Assembly: GCF_005943945.1 (NCBI RefSeq)
Contig: NZ_CP040710.1
Span: forward strand, 3,889,501-3,953,500
Length of the DNA: 64,000 nt
Direction of reading: 5' to 3'
Source of the DNA: Aggregatimonas sangjinii
GTDB taxonomy: Bacteria; Bacteroidota; Bacteroidia; Flavobacteriales; Flavobacteriaceae
Below, piece after piece: positions 17,260 to 26,595 of this stretch. Under the pieces are notes generated by a model that saw only the letters and a list, made by a program, of their open reading frames with translations, had not been told where the DNA came from and made no database searches. Numbering within the stretch: the stretch's first letter is position 1; each line of letters opens with the position of its first letter. Both the position numbers and the translations under genes were made by a program.

Positions 17260-18624
17260 ATGAAGCAACGTAAATTTACGCTCTCCGAAAACGAAATTCC
17301 TGAAAATTGGTATAATATCGTTGCCGATATGCCCAATAAACCTCTTCCACCATTGCATCCGGGTACCTTGGAACCTATCGGTCCTGAAGCTTTATCGCCT
17401 TTATTTCCCATGGCGCTCATCGAACAGGAAGTAAGCACGGAAAAATGGGTTTCGATTCCCGATGAGGTACGTCATCTCTATTCCTTATGGAGACCTACCC
17501 CTTTGTACCGCGCATACGAACTTGAGAAGGCATTGGACACTCCGGCCAAAATCTATTACAAATACGAGGGCGTTAGTCCTTCGGGTTCGCACAAGCCCAA
17601 TACAGCGGTTCCTCAAGCCTATTACAGCAAACAGGAAGGCGTGAAAAGAATCACCACCGAAACCGGAGCAGGTCAATGGGGTAGTGCGTTGAGCTTTGCG
17701 TGCCAACATTTCGGTATTGCCTGCGATGTATATATGGTGAAGCTTTCCTATAATCACAAGCCTTATCGAAAATCGATGATGAACGCCTGGGGGGCGAATG
17801 TATTTGCCTCGCCGACCAATCTTACAGAGGCGGGTCGAAAAATACTAGCCGAAAACCCGGAGAGTCCCGGTTCGCTCGGAATCGCCATTTCTGAGGCCGT
17901 AGAAATGGCCGCCCAACGCGAAGACACTAAATATGCCTTGGGAAGTGTGCTCAACCATGTAAAATTACACCAGACAATAATTGGACAGGAAGCCATCAAA
18001 CAGATGGAAAAAGCCGGCGATATGCCCGATATCGTAGTCGCCCCTTTTGGGGGAGGCTCTAATTTCGCCGGGCTGGCTTTTCCGTTTTTACGGTTGAATT
18101 TAGAAGAAGGCAAAAACATACGCTGTATCGCCAGTGAGCCGACCTCTTGCCCTAAATTGACCAGAGGTGTCTTCAGATACGATTTCGGAGATACGGGCGG
18201 AATGACCCCATTGTTGCCGATGTATACCTTAGGGCACGATTTCGTTCCCGCGCCCATTCACGCGGGTGGACTTCGATATCATGGTGCCGGTGTTATCGTT
18301 AGCCAATTATTGAAGGACAATTTAATAGAAGCAGTGGCCCATGACAATTTGGAAGTGTTCGAGGCAGGAGTGCTATTCGCCAAAACAGAGGGAATCATAC
18401 CCGCTCCCGAGGCTACGCATGGTATTGCAACCGTAATCGCTGAAGCGAAAAAGTGCAAGGAAGAGGGAGTTTCCAAAACCATCTTGTTCAACCTTTGTGG
18501 TCATGGCAATTTTGACATGAAAGCCTATGATGATTATTTTGCGGGAAAAATCGTTAAGCATGAATTGTCGCAAGAAGAAATCAACACATCGATCGCGCGA
18601 TTGAATACTCCCGAAATCGAGTAG
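17260..18624 (+). CDS. TrpB2-type tryptophan synthase beta chain-like protein
   Basis: The 454-residue protein is a fold-type II PLP enzyme. The PLP lysine is K112 in GSHKPNTA, the catalytic glutamate is E134 in ETGAGQWG, and a glycine-rich phosphate loop is seen in FGGGSNFAGL. The extended N-terminus and the length (ordinary TrpB is near 400) place it in the TrpB2 subgroup, which makes tryptophan from indole and serine and often lies outside the trp operon. No trpA or other trp gene is nearby, so it probably acts as an orphan indole-salvaging enzyme. It is transcribed alone and faces the convergent sugar-oxidation genes. Confidence 0.93.
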   Translation: MKQRKFTLSENEIPENWYNIVADMPNKPLPPLHPGTLEPIGPEALSPLFPMALIEQEVSTEKWVSIPDEVRHLYSLWRPTPLYRAYELEKALDTPAKIYYKYEGVSPSGSHKPNTAVPQAYYSKQEGVKRITTETGAGQWGSALSFACQHFGIACDVYMVKLSYNHKPYRKSMMNAWGANVFASPTNLTEAGRKILAENPESPGSLGIAISEAVEMAAQREDTKYALGSVLNHVKLHQTIIGQEAIKQMEKAGDMPDIVVAPFGGGSNFAGLAFPFLRLNLEEGKNIRCIASEPTSCPKLTRGVFRYDFGDTGGMTPLLPMYTLGHDFVPAPIHAGGLRYHGAGVIVSQLLKDNLIEAVAHDNLEVFEAGVLFAKTEGIIPAPEATHGIATVIAEAKKCKEEGVSKTILFNLCGHGNFDMKAYDDYFAGKIVKHELSQEEINTSIARLNTPEIE

Positions 18625-18686
18625 CTAGATTTGTTACTAGACTATTCGAGTAGAACTATAAACACAGCACTATTGAAAAGAGCGGA

Positions 18687-19607
18687 TTAAAGAAAGTCAT
18701 CGACCTTTTTATACGCATCGATAACGGCCTGCTCCCCTGCTTTGTCTTCTTTGGAATTACCGTGCTCCATTCCCAAAATCCCGGTAAATGCTTTGCTATG
18801 GATGAACTTAAAGACGTTGTTGTAGTTGATTTCCCCTGTAGTAGGTTCTTTGCGACCAGGATTGTCTCCAATTTGGATATAAGCGATTTCATCCCAAGAA
18901 GCTTCCATATTAGGAATCAGATTCCCTTCTTGGATTTGTTGGTGGTAAATATCGAAAAGTATTTTGCATGAGGGGGAACCTACTGCTTTGCATACCTCGT
19001 ATGCCTGCGGGGAACCCGTAAGAAAAAGTCCCGGATGATTTCTAAAATTCAAGGGTTCCAGTACCATAATCAATCCGTGCGGTTCGAGTATTGCCGAGGC
19101 CTGTTTTAACGATTCGACGACATGCGCCGTCTGGTATCCCATGGAGAGGCCTAAATCCACATGCCCAGGTACAACGGTCATCCATTTTGCATTGACTCGT
19201 TTGGCAACTTCCACCGATTGCCGTATATGCTCCAAAAATTCAGCGCGCTTCTCAGCGTCGCCAGAAGCTAAATTGGGCTCCTTCCAATAGATATCGTGGG
19301 CAACGAAAACGCCCATTTCAAGACCGCGCTCTTGCATCGTTTTTGCCATCTTTTCTTGCAAGGCTATTTCGCGGCCTCGCATACCATTATCCTCGAATGC
19401 GGTAAAACCTTGATCGGCCATGAAATTCAACTGCGCGATAGGGTCTTCTCCCGCATGGTGTTGAAACATGCCTAAGTGCGGTGCATATTTGAGATTGAAC
19501 GAATGTTTCATTGGAGAGTCCGGTTTGGCACCGTAAGCAAAAGCCCCGCCAAGCGAAACAGCTCCGCCGGTCAAGGCCGTTTTTTGAATAAAACTTCTTC
19601 GTTTCAT
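18687..19607 (-). CDS. Hydroxypyruvate isomerase-like TIM-barrel protein, Tat/Sec exported
   Basis: The 306-residue product starts with a twin-arginine-like signal (MKRRSFIQKTALTGGAVS), so the TIM barrel probably acts in the periplasm. The barrel has the xylose-isomerase-like pattern of metal ligands: Glu in VLEPLNF, Asp and His in ILFDIYHQQ, and Glu near the end in GMEHGNS. It resembles the Hyi/sugar-phosphate isomerase family, but the substrate need not be phosphorylated. It is the third gene of a leftward operon after the GMC oxidoreductase and its small subunit, 8 bp from the latter. In context it may isomerise, epimerise or cleave the 3-keto sugar made by those proteins. Confidence 0.85.
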   Translation of the reverse strand: MKRRSFIQKTALTGGAVSLGGAFAYGAKPDSPMKHSFNLKYAPHLGMFQHHAGEDPIAQLNFMADQGFTAFEDNGMRGREIALQEKMAKTMQERGLEMGVFVAHDIYWKEPNLASGDAEKRAEFLEHIRQSVEVAKRVNAKWMTVVPGHVDLGLSMGYQTAHVVESLKQASAILEPHGLIMVLEPLNFRNHPGLFLTGSPQAYEVCKAVGSPSCKILFDIYHQQIQEGNLIPNMEASWDEIAYIQIGDNPGRKEPTTGEINYNNVFKFIHSKAFTGILGMEHGNSKEDKAGEQAVIDAYKKVDDFL

Positions 19608-19615
19608 TTAAATAT

Positions 19616-20263
19616 TTAAAGAGACCACGCTTTACCTTCTGTAAGTTCCTGTAGATCTCCACAAGCAATGTACTCACCGGGAACCGGAAGATACGCCAAG
19701 ACCTCTTCTCCAACGTATTCGGAAGTCTTATAACCCCAAATCGTCATTCCCCGAAGGTTATTAGCAAAGGCGAACTGTGCTATGTTGTCCTCTAAGTTCG
19801 GAGTTTCACCCTTTGCGATCGCCTCGTTGTACGAATTGATCGTTTCGAACATTTTCACTTGATCTTCTTTCGTGACCTTAAGTGCTTCGGCCAAGGTTTT
19901 TTCTAAATCCTCGGCGGTAAGGTCCGTTGCTTTTTCTTTCCCACCATCTTTCATACTCTTATCCATAAATCGGCCCATGGTCATTTTAAGGAAATCTTGC
20001 TGTTCTTTTTCCATGACCTCATTGGAGAAACGATCTATAAAAATGTTTGTCTGAACTTCGGATGCCGAAGGCGTGTCGGTCTTGGGTAGAATAATATCTA
20101 CAAGTTTGGTCAAAACGGCCCCCTCTTCCTTTGTGAAAAAATCAGGTGTCCATTCCAATACTGGTTCGCCCTTACAACTTTGCATTAAACTGATCAAGGT
20201 TGGTGTGGCCACAGTGTATCCCATGGCAAGGCCCATACTTCTAAGTGCTTTTCTTCTATCCAT
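19616..20263 (-). CDS. Gluconate 2-dehydrogenase subunit 3 family protein
   Basis: This 215-residue small subunit has a twin-arginine signal (MDRRKALRSMGLAMG) and an LMQSCK stretch. Members of this family partner with a GMC flavoprotein in periplasmic sugar dehydrogenases, and the Tat signal on the small subunit carries the folded, FAD-loaded large subunit across the membrane. The neighbouring GMC gene has no signal of its own, which fits that. The start codon overlaps the GMC stop codon by one base (TAATG), so the two are translationally coupled. The visible family segment ends with a tryptophan-rich GMTIWGYKTSEYVG. Confidence 0.9.
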   Translation of the reverse strand: MDRRKALRSMGLAMGYTVATPTLISLMQSCKGEPVLEWTPDFFTKEEGAVLTKLVDIILPKTDTPSASEVQTNIFIDRFSNEVMEKEQQDFLKMTMGRFMDKSMKDGGKEKATDLTAEDLEKTLAEALKVTKEDQVKMFETINSYNEAIAKGETPNLEDNIAQFAFANNLRGMTIWGYKTSEYVGEEVLAYLPVPGEYIACGDLQELTEGKAWSL

Positions 20264-21975
20264 TATATAATTCCTTTTTTGAGTTGTTCGGCAGCGTGGT
20301 TCGCTGCTCTGGCGGTAAAAGCCATATACGTTAAAGATGGGTTTACACAGCTGGCGGAGGTCATAAAAGAGCCGTCCGTTACATATACGTTCTGTACATC
20401 ATGCAAGGCATTATTACCATCCAATACTGATGTTTTTCGATTTCTTCCCATGCGTGCAGTTCCCATTTCATGAATACCAAGACCCAAAGCGCCTGGATTA
20501 TCATATGGTTCTACATCCTTCATACCGGCAGCTTCCAGCATATCGACCGCGGACTGTTTCATATCTTTCCGCATGTTCCATTCGTTTTCCTTGAACTCGG
20601 CATCAAAGGTGACCGTGGGCAGACCCCAAGCATCCTTTTTATCATAATCGAGCGTAAAACGATTATCCTCATAGGGGAGTACCTCCCCAAAACCCGTCAT
20701 ACCAAAGCGCCAACCGCCTGGCTTCAAAATTGCCTCTTTAAGATCCTTACCATGGGATAGTTCAGCGATACTATCTTGCCAGTCGCCCCTACCGGCACCT
20801 CCCTGATAGCCAAAACCTCTTTTGTAATCGGTGCGATCACTGTCACCACCCAAATTCCTGAATCGAGGTAGATAGATACCATTGGGCTTTCTACCCTTAT
20901 AATATTTATCTTCAAAACCTTCCAGCTTACCAGAGGCCCCAACACCTAAATGGTGGTCCATGATATTACGTCCCAATTGATCGGAGTCGTTGCCCATTCC
21001 GTTCGGAAAGCGATCCGATTTCGACTGCATAAGAATAGATGTGGATGCAATTGCGGAGGCACATAGGAAAATCACCTTTGCCTTGAACTCGAAAGTCTCT
21101 TTGGTAAGTCTATCGATCACCTTTACGCCGGTCGCCTTTTTAGTATCCGGATCATACATCACCTCATGTACGATCGAATCGGGTCGCAACGTCATATTCC
21201 CCGTTTTTTCCGCAGCGGGAAGGGTAGAGGAAAGACTACTGAAGTATGCCCCGAACGGACACCCTCTGATACACCTATTTCTGTATTGGCATTTGCTTCG
21301 CCCATCAAACTCCTTGGTTCCCGTGATGTGGGCTACTCGGCCAGCCGTAACTACGCGACCATCAAAATGTTCGGCCACCTTCTCGCGAAAATGCTGTTCG
21401 CCGCAGTTTAACGGCATCATGGGTAAAAACTCACTGTCCGGTAATTGCTTCAATCCTAAGGGCTCACCGCATACTCCTATATACTTCTCTACTTTCGAAT
21501 ACCAGGGGGCGATATCCTTGTAACGAACGGGCCAATCAACGGCAATGCCCTCACGTCTGTTCGCAGTAAAATCGATGTCGCTCCATCGGTAACTGTGTCG
21601 ACCCCATTGTAAGGAACGGCCACCAACATGATAGCCCCGCATCCAATCGAAGCGCTTTATTTCGTTATAGGGATGTTCCAAATCGTTTACAAACCACATT
21701 TTGCTCGCGGCGCCGGTTGTATAGCCTGTCCTATTTTGCTTTTCTTGTTTTTTAATATCTTCCCGAGTGGGTTGTCCTGCGTTGGGCAAATCCCAAGGAT
21801 CCAAATTGGCCGTCTCATAGTCCTCTATATGTTTTACCATGCGTCCGCGTTCAAGAACAAGGGTCTTCAGTCCGTTCTCACAGAGTTCTTTCGCCGCCCA
21901 GCCACCACTTATCCCTGTGCCCACGACAATAGCATCATAAGAGGATTCCTCTTGGTTGTAATAGAATTTGCTCAT
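20263..21975 (-). CDS. GMC family oxidoreductase, likely glycoside 3-dehydrogenase large subunit
   Basis: This 570-residue flavoprotein has the FAD-binding GTGISGG motif at residues 19-25 and the second GMC signature near VGGRSLQWGR. The C-terminal catalytic pair is H502 (HEMGTARMG) and N545 (CVNPSLTYM), the His/Asn arrangement known from pyranose-oxidising GMC enzymes. Four clustered cysteines around RSKCQYRNRCIRGCPFG suggest a cofactor or structural site. It has no signal peptide and probably leaves the cell with the Tat-tagged subunit 3. Such pairs oxidise C3 of glucosides and pass electrons to the respiratory chain. It is the first gene of a leftward operon divergent from 22140. Confidence 0.92.
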   Translation of the reverse strand: MSKFYYNQEESSYDAIVVGTGISGGWAAKELCENGLKTLVLERGRMVKHIEDYETANLDPWDLPNAGQPTREDIKKQEKQNRTGYTTGAASKMWFVNDLEHPYNEIKRFDWMRGYHVGGRSLQWGRHSYRWSDIDFTANRREGIAVDWPVRYKDIAPWYSKVEKYIGVCGEPLGLKQLPDSEFLPMMPLNCGEQHFREKVAEHFDGRVVTAGRVAHITGTKEFDGRSKCQYRNRCIRGCPFGAYFSSLSSTLPAAEKTGNMTLRPDSIVHEVMYDPDTKKATGVKVIDRLTKETFEFKAKVIFLCASAIASTSILMQSKSDRFPNGMGNDSDQLGRNIMDHHLGVGASGKLEGFEDKYYKGRKPNGIYLPRFRNLGGDSDRTDYKRGFGYQGGAGRGDWQDSIAELSHGKDLKEAILKPGGWRFGMTGFGEVLPYEDNRFTLDYDKKDAWGLPTVTFDAEFKENEWNMRKDMKQSAVDMLEAAGMKDVEPYDNPGALGLGIHEMGTARMGRNRKTSVLDGNNALHDVQNVYVTDGSFMTSASCVNPSLTYMAFTARAANHAAEQLKKGII

Positions 21976-22139
21976 ATATCGAATTGTTTAGTTTCTAAAT
22001 TTATTAAATTAAATTTTAATTTTCTACATTTAGAGTTCGTTCCTTTTCGGAAGACCTAATAAATCATGGATATTGGACTTATTTAGTTTGCCTAAGCTAC
22101 CCTGAAAAAAATACTGACACAAAACCACAACTATTCAAT

Positions 22140-23144
22140 ATGAAAACAAAAAATATATATCGATCCGCAATTCAAATTGTATTCGTACTAATGCTCATCG
22201 GAATGTACTCCTGCAAGGAAGAAAAAAAGACCGACGAAAAAAGCGCCGACAACATTCCTGTTGAAACGGCAGAATTAAGACCCTTTTTTGAGCTGTCTTT
22301 GGCTCAATGGTCTATACATAATATGATACGGGAAGACGGGGTAGACCCGTATACTTTTGCCGAAAAAGCCAAGGAATGGGGCTTTACCGGATTGGAATAT
22401 GTAAGCCAGCTCTACAATCCAGAACTTTCTGACGCCGGTTATTCGGAGGAGGCTATGGCCGCCTTCGTCGAAAAATCGAATGCCGAGGCAAAAAAACATG
22501 GATTAAAAAATGTTCTTATCATGATCGATGGCCAAGGTAATTTGGCTGTAAACAATGAAGCGGAAAGAAATGAAACCGTTGAAAAACATAAAAAATGGGT
22601 CGACGCGGCAGCCGCAATGGGTTGCCATGCCATACGGGTTAACCTGAACGGAAGCATGGTGCCGGAAGAATGGAAAGCAAGTGCCATTGACGGACTTACC
22701 AAACTCTGTACGTATGCCAAAACCAAAAATATAAACGTACTTGTGGAAAATCACGGAGGGTTGTCATCGAACGCAGCATTGCATGCCGAGGTAATGGAAG
22801 CCGTAAATATGGATAACTGTGGCACCCTGCCCGACTTCGGAAATTTTTGCATCCAGAGGAATGACCCAAAGGATTACGGCTCTGGTTGCGCCGAAATGTA
22901 CGATATCTATAAGGGCGTTGCCGAACTGATGTCGCATGCTAAAGCGGTAAGTGCAAAATCGCATGATTTCGACGCCGATGGAAACGAAACTGAAATCGAT
23001 TATGTGAAAATGCTTCAAATCGTGAAAGATGCGGGGTATACAGGCTTTATCGGTGTAGAATACGAAGGGAAGATTCTTGGTGAGGAAGAGGGCATTAAAG
23101 CCACCAAGGAGTTGCTGCTCGAAGCTGCCACAAAAATGAACTGA
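22140..23144 (+). CDS. Sugar phosphate isomerase/epimerase-like lipoprotein (TIM barrel)
   Basis: The 334-residue protein has a lipoprotein signal ending in MYSC (Cys 26) followed by a charged, Lys/Glu-rich tether, so it is probably anchored in an envelope membrane facing the periplasm. The rest is an AP-endonuclease-2-like TIM barrel with possible metal ligands at NVLVENHGG, LPDFGNF, AVSAKSHDF and GVEYEG. Its promoter region is shared with the divergent GMC operon (164 bp apart). It is the second TIM-barrel protein in this cluster, and its periplasmic location suggests work on the unphosphorylated keto-sugar product. The exact reaction cannot be told from sequence. Confidence 0.85.
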   Translation: MKTKNIYRSAIQIVFVLMLIGMYSCKEEKKTDEKSADNIPVETAELRPFFELSLAQWSIHNMIREDGVDPYTFAEKAKEWGFTGLEYVSQLYNPELSDAGYSEEAMAAFVEKSNAEAKKHGLKNVLIMIDGQGNLAVNNEAERNETVEKHKKWVDAAAAMGCHAIRVNLNGSMVPEEWKASAIDGLTKLCTYAKTKNINVLVENHGGLSSNAALHAEVMEAVNMDNCGTLPDFGNFCIQRNDPKDYGSGCAEMYDIYKGVAELMSHAKAVSAKSHDFDADGNETEIDYVKMLQIVKDAGYTGFIGVEYEGKILGEEEGIKATKELLLEAATKMN

Positions 23145-23172
23145 TCAAGCGACCAAACAACCATACCTACCC

Positions 23173-23616
23173 GTGAAAGTCTTTTTTAACCAACTGTTCG
23201 ATTATAATTTTTATTGCAACAAAAAACTCATTGAAGCCTGTACCGGTATGGATAGTGTTCCCATGAAGAGCCTTGAACTCTTTAGCCATATGCTCAATGC
23301 ACATCATATCTGGAATAGCAGAATAAGGGGCAGAGAAGCATCTTATGAGGTCTGGCAAATACATGAGGTAAAAGTCTGGGGCGATATACATTACGAAAAT
23401 CAACGAGCCTCTTTTGAAATCACGACCAATGCAACTGATTTTGACATAGGCATCGATTACGAGAACAGCAAAGGCAGGCTATTTACGAACACCTTGCAAG
23501 AAATGCTTTTTCATATCATCAATCATTCTACTCACCACCGAGGACAGATCGCGACGGATTTCAGGGCAAACGGATTCGAACCTCTTCCGTTAGACTATAT
23601 TTTCTACAAGCGATAA
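23173..23616 (+). CDS. DinB/YfiT-like metal-dependent protein
   Basis: The 147-residue protein has the DinB four-helix pattern: an N-terminal FFNQLFDYNFYCNKKL, a first histidine region (SHMLNAHHIW) and the typical C-terminal NHSTHHRGQI that supplies two metal-binding histidines. Family members are thiol transferases or stress proteins; the substrate here is unknown. The start is GTG at 23173, placed by the conserved first helix, 28 bp after the preceding stop. It may ride in the 22140 transcript without belonging to the sugar pathway. It is cytosolic, with no signal peptide. Confidence 0.8.
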   Translation: MKVFFNQLFDYNFYCNKKLIEACTGMDSVPMKSLELFSHMLNAHHIWNSRIRGREASYEVWQIHEVKVWGDIHYENQRASFEITTNATDFDIGIDYENSKGRLFTNTLQEMLFHIINHSTHHRGQIATDFRANGFEPLPLDYIFYKR

Positions 23617-24004
23617 AGACCAATGAGAACTACAGTGCGCACCCAGCTATAGCTTACTAATGCTCTTAGAATTCTTCCTCTAAGGAGGGTGGTTCGTAAC
23701 CTGAACGATTATCTTAAGGGGGTAATCTAACCGTTCATAACTTGGTCCCCATAGCAGCCTGAGCGGGTTGATATGTTCGGCAGTTTTCAGCTGGCACGTA
23801 AAATCGCTGTCACCCATCTCAATCGGGGATGGCACCCATAATCGGAAAACCTTTTGGCCATTCCGCCAGATTCGCGTCGGTAGTAGAACTTTTATTTACG
23901 GTTTTGTTCAAAAACAAGAAAATCGCCTATAACTCTTAGAATTTTTATAAATTGTCAAGGCCTAACCTAGAAGTAAATAATTATCAACCAACTAATTTGA
24001 AGTT
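23617..24004. other. 388-bp intergenic region before the MFS transporter
   Basis: There is no ORF of interest. The region contains imperfect inverted repeats (gaacgattatc...cgttc near 23703-23735; ccatc...gatgg near 23815-23832), which could form RNA structure. No known riboswitch class was recognised. The last 60 bp are AT-rich leader. Confidence 0.4.
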
Positions 24005-25183
24005 ATGAAAGAACAAATTAATAAAAATCGCCTGTTTCTTGCATCATGTATGGCCCTAATCGTTACGGCAATGACTTTTGCCATTAGGGCCAGACTCGAA
24101 ACTGTATTTGGTCCGGAGGGTGTAGGTTTAACGCTTGAGCAAATCGGTTATGCGTTTACCCCGGCCTTTTGGGGCTTTACGCTTGCCATGCTTTTCGGAG
24201 GACCTTTGGTTGACACGCTAGGGATAAAGAAGATTACTTGGCTGGCATTTATCATGCACGCGATTGGTATTGTTTGGACCATTATGGCGAGTGATATGAC
24301 CTCTTTGTTCATCGCAACTTTATTCGTGGGTATTGGCAATGGTTTGGTAGAAGCCGCACTGAACCCAATGATCGCATCGATGTACACCAAGGACAAAACA
24401 AAAATGTTGAACCGCTTTCATGTTTGGTTTCCCGGAGGAATCGTAATCGGGGCGATAGTCGGTTGGTTGGTTATGGATGTTATGGGGTTGAGTTGGCAAA
24501 TCATGGTCGGCGTATTGTTCATACCATTAATTGCATACGCCATCTTGTTCTTGGGTCAAAAGTTCCCCGTTACGGAAAGGGTACAAATGGGAGTTAGTTC
24601 AAAAAAAATGTATTCCAGCCTAGCGAACCCGCTGTTTATATTCATGGTTATATGCATGATGCTCACCGCAGCATCGGAATTGGGAACTACCCAGCGGATA
24701 GAGTCACTCTTGAAAACCTCGGTTTCGAACCCGTTGTTGATTTTGGCGTTCATTAATGGAATAATGGCCCTAGGCCGGGCTTTTGCCGGTCCTGTTATTC
24801 ATAAATTGCAGCCTACCGGAATGCTGGTTTTTTCGGCGATTTTCACTTTTATCGGCCTATGGCTGCTTACCATAACAAGTGGCGCTATGACCTTTGCCGC
24901 CGCTGGTGTTTTTGCCGTAGGCGTTACCTTTTTCTGGCCCACTATGCTCGGTTTTGTGGCGGAATACCTTCCCCAAACCGGGGCTTTGGGCTTGTCGATT
25001 ATGGGCGGGGCCGGAATGTTATCGGTTTCCATCGTGCTTCCTGTAATGGGTAAACTTATGGACGATGCCAATGCGACGGAAGCCCTTAGAACGATGTCGA
25101 TCCTTCCTGCCATTCTTACAGTAGCCTTTATAGGGTTATACCTCTACATGAAAAAAAGAAAACCAGTAACGGAACAAGCATAA
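24005..25183 (+). CDS. MFS transporter, probably sugar uptake
   Basis: This 392-residue protein has about 12 hydrophobic spans, the size and pattern of a major facilitator. Features are a first-half loop GGPLVDTLGIKK between TM2 and TM3 (the family signature position), a charged central loop near residues 192-205, and a lysine/arginine-rich tail. It lies in the inner membrane. It is followed after 22 bp by a Gfo/Idh/MocA oxidoreductase, so the pair likely imports and then processes a sugar or keto-sugar produced in the periplasm by the neighbouring GMC enzymes. The substrate is inferred from context only. Confidence 0.85.
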   Translation: MKEQINKNRLFLASCMALIVTAMTFAIRARLETVFGPEGVGLTLEQIGYAFTPAFWGFTLAMLFGGPLVDTLGIKKITWLAFIMHAIGIVWTIMASDMTSLFIATLFVGIGNGLVEAALNPMIASMYTKDKTKMLNRFHVWFPGGIVIGAIVGWLVMDVMGLSWQIMVGVLFIPLIAYAILFLGQKFPVTERVQMGVSSKKMYSSLANPLFIFMVICMMLTAASELGTTQRIESLLKTSVSNPLLILAFINGIMALGRAFAGPVIHKLQPTGMLVFSAIFTFIGLWLLTITSGAMTFAAAGVFAVGVTFFWPTMLGFVAEYLPQTGALGLSIMGGAGMLSVSIVLPVMGKLMDDANATEALRTMSILPAILTVAFIGLYLYMKKRKPVTEQA

Positions 25184-25205
25184 CATCTTAAAGTATATAC
25201 ATCCC

Positions 25206-26345
25206 ATGCCGAAAAAAATAAGACTAGGAATTTTAGGAGGAGGAGGCGACTCCCTCATCGGAGTACTGCACCGCGTGGCCTCCCAAATCAACGACAATTA
25301 TGAAATTACTGGAGCTGTTTTCAATCCAGATTTCAAGGCGAACAAGGCTTTCGCTCGGGAAATAGACGTCCCACTAAATCGAATTTACAAAGACTTCGAT
25401 ACCCTTGTAGAAGAAGAAATGAAACTGCCCGAGAACGAACGTATCCAGGTGTGTTCGATTCTCACACCGAATTTTCTCCATTTCCCCATGGCGAAAAAGT
25501 TGTTGGACAATGGTTTTCATGTCATATGCGAAAAGCCGATGACCACCAGCTTGGCCGAAGCAAAAACACTTCAAAAGGCCCATAAAAAGGCTGGAACTGT
25601 TTTTGCGTTGACGCACACGTATACCGGGTATCCCATGGTGCGCCAAATGCGGGAAATGATCAAAAAGGGAGAACTCGGGAAAATTCATAAAATCGATGCG
25701 CGCTATTATCAAGGCTGGATTAATACTATTATACACGATAAGAAAAAACGGTCTAGCGTATGGCGCTTAGACCCTAAAAAAGCTGGTATCAGTTCGTGCA
25801 TGGGAGATATAGGGGTACATGCCTTTAATTTAGTAGAGTATACCACCGGTCTTAAAGTGAAATCCTTGCTCTGTGATTTCAATTATCTCTATAAGGACAA
25901 TAAAATGGATGTGGACGGCACGGTTCTCATTCGACTAGACGATCATGTGAAAGGCGTTATTCGCAGTAGCCAAGTCGCTACCGGAGAGGAAAACGGACTC
26001 GCCATCGCCATTTACGGTGAAAAGGGAGCCCTGCGCTGGGAGCAGGAGAGACCGAATTTCCTCTATAAAATGAGCGATACGGAACCTACCCAAATTTACA
26101 AACCCGGTCATGAGTACAATTCGAAATTGTCGTTAGACGGCACTAAATTACCCGCAGGCCATCCTGAAGGTATTTTCGACTCAATGGCCAATATTTATTT
26201 AGGAGCGGCCAAAGCGATTCGTGGAAAAAAATACGACGATGGGGAATTCCCGACCATGGAAGATGGTGTACGTGGGATGAACTTTATCGAAGCTACGGTA
26301 GCATCGCATAAAGCCAAAAATACTTGGGTGAAATTGATGAAGTGA
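25206..26345 (+). CDS. Gfo/Idh/MocA family oxidoreductase
   Basis: The 379-residue cytosolic enzyme has an N-terminal Rossmann fold (ILGGGGDSLIG for NAD(P)), the CEKPMT motif after the fourth strand (family EKP lysine) and the catalytic-region DIGVHAFNLVEY (Asp-x-Gly-x-His). The C-terminal half is the usual beta-sheet substrate domain. Such enzymes oxidise or reduce sugar hydroxyl/keto groups, including 3-keto-glucose to glucose. Located 22 bp behind an MFS transporter and close to two GMC enzymes, it could reduce imported 3-keto sugar to a normal hexose. No signal peptide is present, unlike the Tat-exported glycosidases of this superfamily. Confidence 0.93.
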   Translation: MPKKIRLGILGGGGDSLIGVLHRVASQINDNYEITGAVFNPDFKANKAFAREIDVPLNRIYKDFDTLVEEEMKLPENERIQVCSILTPNFLHFPMAKKLLDNGFHVICEKPMTTSLAEAKTLQKAHKKAGTVFALTHTYTGYPMVRQMREMIKKGELGKIHKIDARYYQGWINTIIHDKKKRSSVWRLDPKKAGISSCMGDIGVHAFNLVEYTTGLKVKSLLCDFNYLYKDNKMDVDGTVLIRLDDHVKGVIRSSQVATGEENGLAIAIYGEKGALRWEQERPNFLYKMSDTEPTQIYKPGHEYNSKLSLDGTKLPAGHPEGIFDSMANIYLGAAKAIRGKKYDDGEFPTMEDGVRGMNFIEATVASHKAKNTWVKLMK

Positions 26346-26595
26346 TTTCGATTACGCTCTGCTATCGACGACTTCTAGAAACGAAGCCCAAGCGAATTCG
26401 AGGGCCGGTAGGCTTGGAAAAGTGGCTTCGGCTACGCTCAGCCTCCGGCATGCCTTAAGAACAAATCTAGAGCGGCACTGGATAGTGTTAAAGATAGAAA
26501 AAATCGATGGAGAGGCTTCACCCGGCCGGCACTTTGTTCAAGAAAAGAACCTCGAGCGTAGCCGAAGGGGGTGGTAAGGCACAAGAAAAGTAATT
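26346..26595. repeat. REP-like inverted repeat region between convergent genes
   Basis: cttcggctacgctc at 26426-26439 returns as its exact reverse complement at 26554-26567, 114 bp further on. The core resembles the cttcgactncgctcag-type elements scattered through many Bacteroidetes genomes. The element lies between a rightward and a leftward gene, a usual place for REP sequences. A weaker relative (ttcgattacgctct) starts at 26347. No ORF is seen. Confidence 0.6.

Noticed and set aside
23663..23943. 11-bp direct repeat ctcttagaatt (23663 and 23933)
   Set aside because: Two copies 270 bp apart of a simple AT-rich sequence, with no link to a start site or insertion. Chance is enough.
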